Assembly: GCA_963798015.1 (NCBI GenBank)
Contig: CAWCSA010000013.1
Location: forward strand, 62,001-126,000
DNA: 64,000 nt
Direction of reading: 5' to 3'
Source: Roseiarcus sp963798015
Lineage (GTDB): Bacteria > Pseudomonadota > Alphaproteobacteria > Rhizobiales > Beijerinckiaceae
In this document: piece by piece, positions 60,638 to 64,000 of the stretch
Layout: every line of letters begins with the position of its first letter
Numbering within the stretch: position 1 is the first letter of the stretch
Notes under the pieces: generated by a model
Seen by the model: only the letters and a program-made list of their open reading frames with translations
The model's database searches: none
Told to the model about the DNA's origin: nothing
Position numbers and translations under genes: made by a program

Positions 60638-62992
60638 TCAGACGCGCCTTCGGAGCGCCATCGGAAAGGAGTCCATCAGCGCCTTGCCGCGACCCGAAAG
60701 GCTCGGATTGGTCATAAAATACTTGTGCGCGTTGAACTGCTCCTCTCCCTCGGCGGGAACGATCCTTTCGCTCGAGCCGTCAGGCAGAATTCGGAAGCTC
60801 TGCTCATTGTCCATAAGGTTCGCCTGCATGATTTGATCGAGGACGTGTTCGTGAACCGTCGGATTGAGCAATGGTACAAGCGCTTCGACACGCCGATCGA
60901 GATTGCGCGGCATAAGATCGGCTGATGAAATGAATGCCCGAGCCTTCGGGTTGGGCAGGCCAGAGCCGGCGCCAAACGCGTAGATGCGGGCATGCTCCAG
61001 GAAACGGCCGACGAGCGATTTGACGCGAATGTTGTCGGAAAGCCCCGGAACGCCTGGCCGCAGGCAACAAATACCACGTATCACGATGTCGATCTGCACG
61101 CCTTCTCGACTAGCGGCATAGAGAGCGTCGATGATCTGCGGATCGACGAGCGCGTTGCACTTGATCCAGATCTGCGCCGGCCTACCCAGTCGGGCATAGT
61201 CGATTTCATCAGCGATACTGCGCAGAAGCGTCTGCTTGAGCGTGATCGGCGAAATCGACATTTGCTCAAGCCCGTCCGGCTCGGCGTAGCCAGTGATGAA
61301 ATTAAATATCCGCGCGACATCTCGCCCAATCGCCGCATCCGCGGTGAAAAGTGAAATGTCCGCGTAAATCCTGGCGGTCACGGGGTGATAATTGCCAGTG
61401 CCCAGATGACAGTAGTTGACAAGCCCCCCACCCTCACGTCGCACCACCATCGAAAGCTTCGCGTGCGTCTTGAGCTCGATGAACCCATAGACGACCTGCG
61501 CGCCAGCGCGCTCCAGATCCCTCGCCCAGCGGATGTTGGCCTCCTCATCGAAGCGGGCTTTCAGCTCCACCAACGCGGTGACCGATTTCCCAGCCTCCGC
61601 CGCTTCGATGAGCGCCCGGACGATCGGACTGTCAGCCGAAGTCCGGTAGAGCGTCTGCTTGATCGCGACCACGTTGGGATCGTGCGCCGCTTGATTGAGG
61701 AACCGAACGACGACGTCGAACGATTCGTAGGGATGATGGACGACCAGGTCCTTCTGCCGAATCGCGCCGAAAATATCGCCGCCAAGCTCTTTGACGCGTT
61801 CCGGAAAGCGAGGGTTATAAGCGGGAAACTTAAGCTCAGGGCGATCGATCGCCACCAGTTGCGACAAGTCGTTGAGCGCGAGCATACCCTCGATCAGCAC
61901 GATGCCAGACGGGACGACGTCAACGTCGCCCGCCACGAATGCGCGTAACGATTCGGGCATACTCGCCTCGATCTCGAGCCGAATGACGATGCCGCGCCGG
62001 CGCCGTTTGAGGGCGCTCTCGTACAGGCGGACAAGGTCTTCCGCTTCCTCCTCAATTTCAATGTCGCTGTCACGAATGACGCGGAAAGCCCCCTCCCCCA
62101 GGACTTCGTGGCCCGGAAACAAAAGCCCGATAAAGGCGACGATCAAGCGATCAAGCATGACGAAGCGCGCGGCGCCCCCAAGGGGACCGTCGGGCAGCCG
62201 GAGAAACCGTTCGACGCTCCCGGGGATGCGCACGAGCGCGCTCATTGTCGTGCCATCCCGTGGATTCAAGAGTTCGAGCGCCAACGTGAATCCCAGATTG
62301 GGGATGAACGGAAACGGATGCGCCGGATCGACCGCAAGAGGCGTCAGAATCGGGAACACGTGCGAGAGGAAATAGTCCTGCAGCCCCTCTCGTTCTCTGC
62401 GTGTCAGATCGCCGACGTTGAGGATGACAACGCCGTTAGCGGCGAGTTCGGATTGCAATGCCCTCCACCGAGCCTGCTGGGAAGCAATCAACTCGGCGAC
62501 ACGCTCGCTGATGCGCTCAAGCTGCTCTGCGGGAGTGCGCCCGTCGTCGGAGACTTCCGCAACGCCAGTCAGCACCTGGCCAACCAGGCCCGCCACGCGA
62601 ACCATGAAAAACTCGTCAAGATTATTGGCGGAGATTGACAGGAACCGCAGTCGTTCGAGGAGCGGATGGCTCGCGTTGCCGGATTCCTCCAACACCCTTC
62701 GATTGAACTCGAGCCACGACAATTCGCGATTGATGAACCGTTCGGGCGAGGATAGCAGCGAGGGCGACTCGTCATTCGCCGCGATCGTCGCGGTCGATGG
62801 CAGGGGTTCCTCTTTCGTCGCAAGCGCGCGCGGCAAACAAATCTCCTTTTCCGTCAGCGAGATATTGATCCAATTCCCGCGCGCCGCAAGCACGGCCAGA
62901 GCGCCTTGCTTAACGGCTGTCACGGGACGCGGATCGTTGGGAGCGCCGTCGGTTAAGACAGAATCGCCCGACCAGAATTCGGCTTCGATCAT
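60638..62992 (-). CDS. ppk: Polyphosphate kinase 1
   Basis: Makes polyphosphate from ATP. The product is up to 784 residues. N-terminal domain RFINRELSWLEFNRRVLEE, central head and the two phospholipase-D-like catalytic domains with the autophosphorylated His in YCHLGTGNYHPVTARIYADISLFT, and RGICCLRPGVPGLSDNIRVKSLVGRFLEHARIYAFG near the end. The ATG at 62990-62992 gives about 80 residues before the conserved RFINRELSW, longer than usual, so the true start may be downstream, though no strong ATG was found. Confidence 0.94.
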   Translation of the reverse strand: MIEAEFWSGDSVLTDGAPNDPRPVTAVKQGALAVLAARGNWINISLTEKEICLPRALATKEEPLPSTATIAANDESPSLLSSPERFINRELSWLEFNRRVLEESGNASHPLLERLRFLSISANNLDEFFMVRVAGLVGQVLTGVAEVSDDGRTPAEQLERISERVAELIASQQARWRALQSELAANGVVILNVGDLTRREREGLQDYFLSHVFPILTPLAVDPAHPFPFIPNLGFTLALELLNPRDGTTMSALVRIPGSVERFLRLPDGPLGGAARFVMLDRLIVAFIGLLFPGHEVLGEGAFRVIRDSDIEIEEEAEDLVRLYESALKRRRRGIVIRLEIEASMPESLRAFVAGDVDVVPSGIVLIEGMLALNDLSQLVAIDRPELKFPAYNPRFPERVKELGGDIFGAIRQKDLVVHHPYESFDVVVRFLNQAAHDPNVVAIKQTLYRTSADSPIVRALIEAAEAGKSVTALVELKARFDEEANIRWARDLERAGAQVVYGFIELKTHAKLSMVVRREGGGLVNYCHLGTGNYHPVTARIYADISLFTADAAIGRDVARIFNFITGYAEPDGLEQMSISPITLKQTLLRSIADEIDYARLGRPAQIWIKCNALVDPQIIDALYAASREGVQIDIVIRGICCLRPGVPGLSDNIRVKSLVGRFLEHARIYAFGAGSGLPNPKARAFISSADLMPRNLDRRVEALVPLLNPTVHEHVLDQIMQANLMDNEQSFRILPDGSSERIVPAEGEEQFNAHKYFMTNPSLSGRGKALMDSFPMALRRRV

Positions 62993-63281
62993 GCCGTCTG
63001 GATGCTGGAGGCAGCGCCGCTCTGACTGTTAGCTGATGTGGGATTCGGTTGATGAGACCGCTCGGCCTCCCCCGACGCGCGGCGAACGTGCCAGTCGAGG
63101 GCCGGGACCTGAGGCGCAGCGATCGGACGCAGAGATGTTGTCTTGGCAATTTCACATAATATTTATGGTATATAGCTTCCTTTGAGCGATCTCGCCAGCG
63201 CCTACGCGCGAGGCATGGAGCGCGGAACTAAAACGGGTCCTAAGGCGCTGATAACATGAGGGCGCGCCGGTAAAATGACGG
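62993..63281. other. Intergenic region between purN and ppk
   Basis: No gene recognised. It includes an AT-rich stretch at 63148-63180 (cacataatatttatggtatat) that could serve as promoter for ppk. I see no strong terminator for purN. Confidence 0.4.
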
Positions 63282-63923
63282 CTAGACCAGCGGCACTTTC
63301 CGACACGGGTTCCGTCGTCGCTGTCGCTGAGGCTCCGACGCCGCGCGCACCGAGCGGGCGAGTTCGTCGAGGGCCTGCGGATAGATCCGGTGTTCCTCCC
63401 GAAGGACGCGCGCCGCAAGGGCGTGGGCATCGTCGCCCGGAAGAACGGGCACGTGCGCCTGGGCAAGGATCGGACCGGCGTCGAGCTCCGCGGTCACGAG
63501 GTGAACCGTACAACCGTGTTCGATGACCCCTTGGGCGAGCGCGCGCTCGTGAGTGTTGAGCCCGCGCAGATTCGGCAACAGCGAGGGATGAATGTTGAGC
63601 ATCCGCCCTCGCCATCGCTCGACGAAAGCCGGACTCAACACCCGCATGAACCCCGCGAGGCAGACAATTTCGATTGAGGCGGAGGCAAGCCGCGCGCCGA
63701 GCGCCGCCTCGAACGCTGGCTTGCCAGTGCAAGCTCGAAAGTCGACCGCCTCGGCAGGGACGCCCATGTCGCGCGCCCACGACAGGCCTGCCGCCGCTGG
63801 ATCGTCAGACAGAACAAGCGCGATTTCCGCCGAGAAATCCGGCGATCGCGCGGCTTCGATCAAAGCCCTCATGTTGGAGCCGCGCCCCGAGATGAGAACC
63901 GCTGTTCGCACTCGGGGGTTCAA
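63282..63923 (-). CDS. purN: Phosphoribosylglycinamide formyltransferase
   Basis: Transfers a formyl group from 10-formyltetrahydrofolate to GAR; 213 residues. Family motifs: VLISGRGSNMRALIEAA, EIVCLAGFMRVLSPAFV, the catalytic stretch NIHPSLLPNLRGLNTHERALAQGVIEHGCTVHLVTAELDAGPILAQA with Asn, His and Asp. Start is TTG at 63921-63923 overlapping the purM stop (TTGA). The C-terminal 20 residues are variable. Confidence 0.95.
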   Translation of the reverse strand: MNPRVRTAVLISGRGSNMRALIEAARSPDFSAEIALVLSDDPAAAGLSWARDMGVPAEAVDFRACTGKPAFEAALGARLASASIEIVCLAGFMRVLSPAFVERWRGRMLNIHPSLLPNLRGLNTHERALAQGVIEHGCTVHLVTAELDAGPILAQAHVPVLPGDDAHALAARVLREEHRIYPQALDELARSVRAASEPQRQRRRNPCRKVPLV

Positions 63924-64000
63924 AGCCTAAGGCTTCCACGTGTGAGAAGTCCCCGGCCCTCGGCTCGAACAAGTTCTCCGATCAGGACTGGCGACAGGCC
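63920..64000 (-). CDS. purM: PurM C-terminal end (partial, cut by window edge)
   Basis: Only 26 codons are visible, reading LSPVLIGELVRAEGRGLLTRGSLRL and a TGA at 63920-63922. The xIGELV...G-L pattern and the position directly upstream of purN match the end of phosphoribosylformylglycinamidine cyclo-ligase. Assigned mainly by context. Confidence 0.6.
   Translation of the reverse strand, partial: GLSPVLIGELVRAEGRGLLTRGSLRL

Overview
The window is chromosomal DNA of a high-GC alphaproteobacterium, most likely a Hyphomicrobiales (Rhizobiales) member. The evidence is the nuoA-N - birA - ribonuclease J - mce gene order, the tig-clpP-clpX-lon-hupB block, sufBCDS-sufT, the aap amino-acid transporter, and LexA boxes of the alphaproteobacterial GAAC-N7-GAAC type. 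I cannot name the genus from sequence alone; a Beijerinckiaceae/Methylocystaceae-like relative is a guess.

Layout. 1-4.6 kb (minus): the 5' part of mfd (frameshifted), sdhE, a YcaQ-type DNA glycosylase and an EamA transporter. 4.6-22.7 kb (minus): one long operon-like run transcribed nuoA-B-C-D-E-F-(DUF3291)-G-H-I-J-K-L-M-N-birA-rnj-mce, encoding all 14 subunits of respiratory complex I plus biotin ligase, RNase J and methylmalonyl-CoA epimerase. 23-31.2 kb (minus): tRNA-Asp, a secreted ClpP-fold protein, tRNA-Val, hupB, lon, clpX, clpP, tig and tRNA-Leu, a protein-quality-control block. 31.3-34.2 kb: a small membrane protein, a decayed multicopper oxidase, and two CorA/ZntB-type cation transporters.

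34.2-46.8 kb is the accessory region. It holds a remnant of a phage or gene-transfer-agent head-packaging module (small and large terminase, portal) with an SOS box at each end. Two toxin-antitoxin modules (MazEF and Xre-RES) lie between terminase and portal. Behind the portal gene is a low-GC orphan ORF followed by a second, diverged copy of the portal 3' end. Downstream are an IS3-family element abutting a truncated IS21 element, an intact purD, and a decayed IS5-family element. No protease, capsid or tail genes remain.

47-64 kb returns to core genes: a zinc-finger protein and an FAD monooxygenase (plus); aapQMP without its binding protein and with a frameshifted aapM (minus); sufBCDS-sufT with a frameshifted sufB (minus); a HerA-like ATPase; ppx and ppk (polyphosphate metabolism); purN and the tail of purM.

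Several neighbouring genes overlap by 4 bases with GTG or TTG starts (mce, birA, ycaQ, purN), pointing to translational coupling. Three otherwise well-conserved genes (mfd, aapM, sufB) each have a single-base indel that breaks the frame, so either the source assembly has residual indel errors or these genes are decaying.
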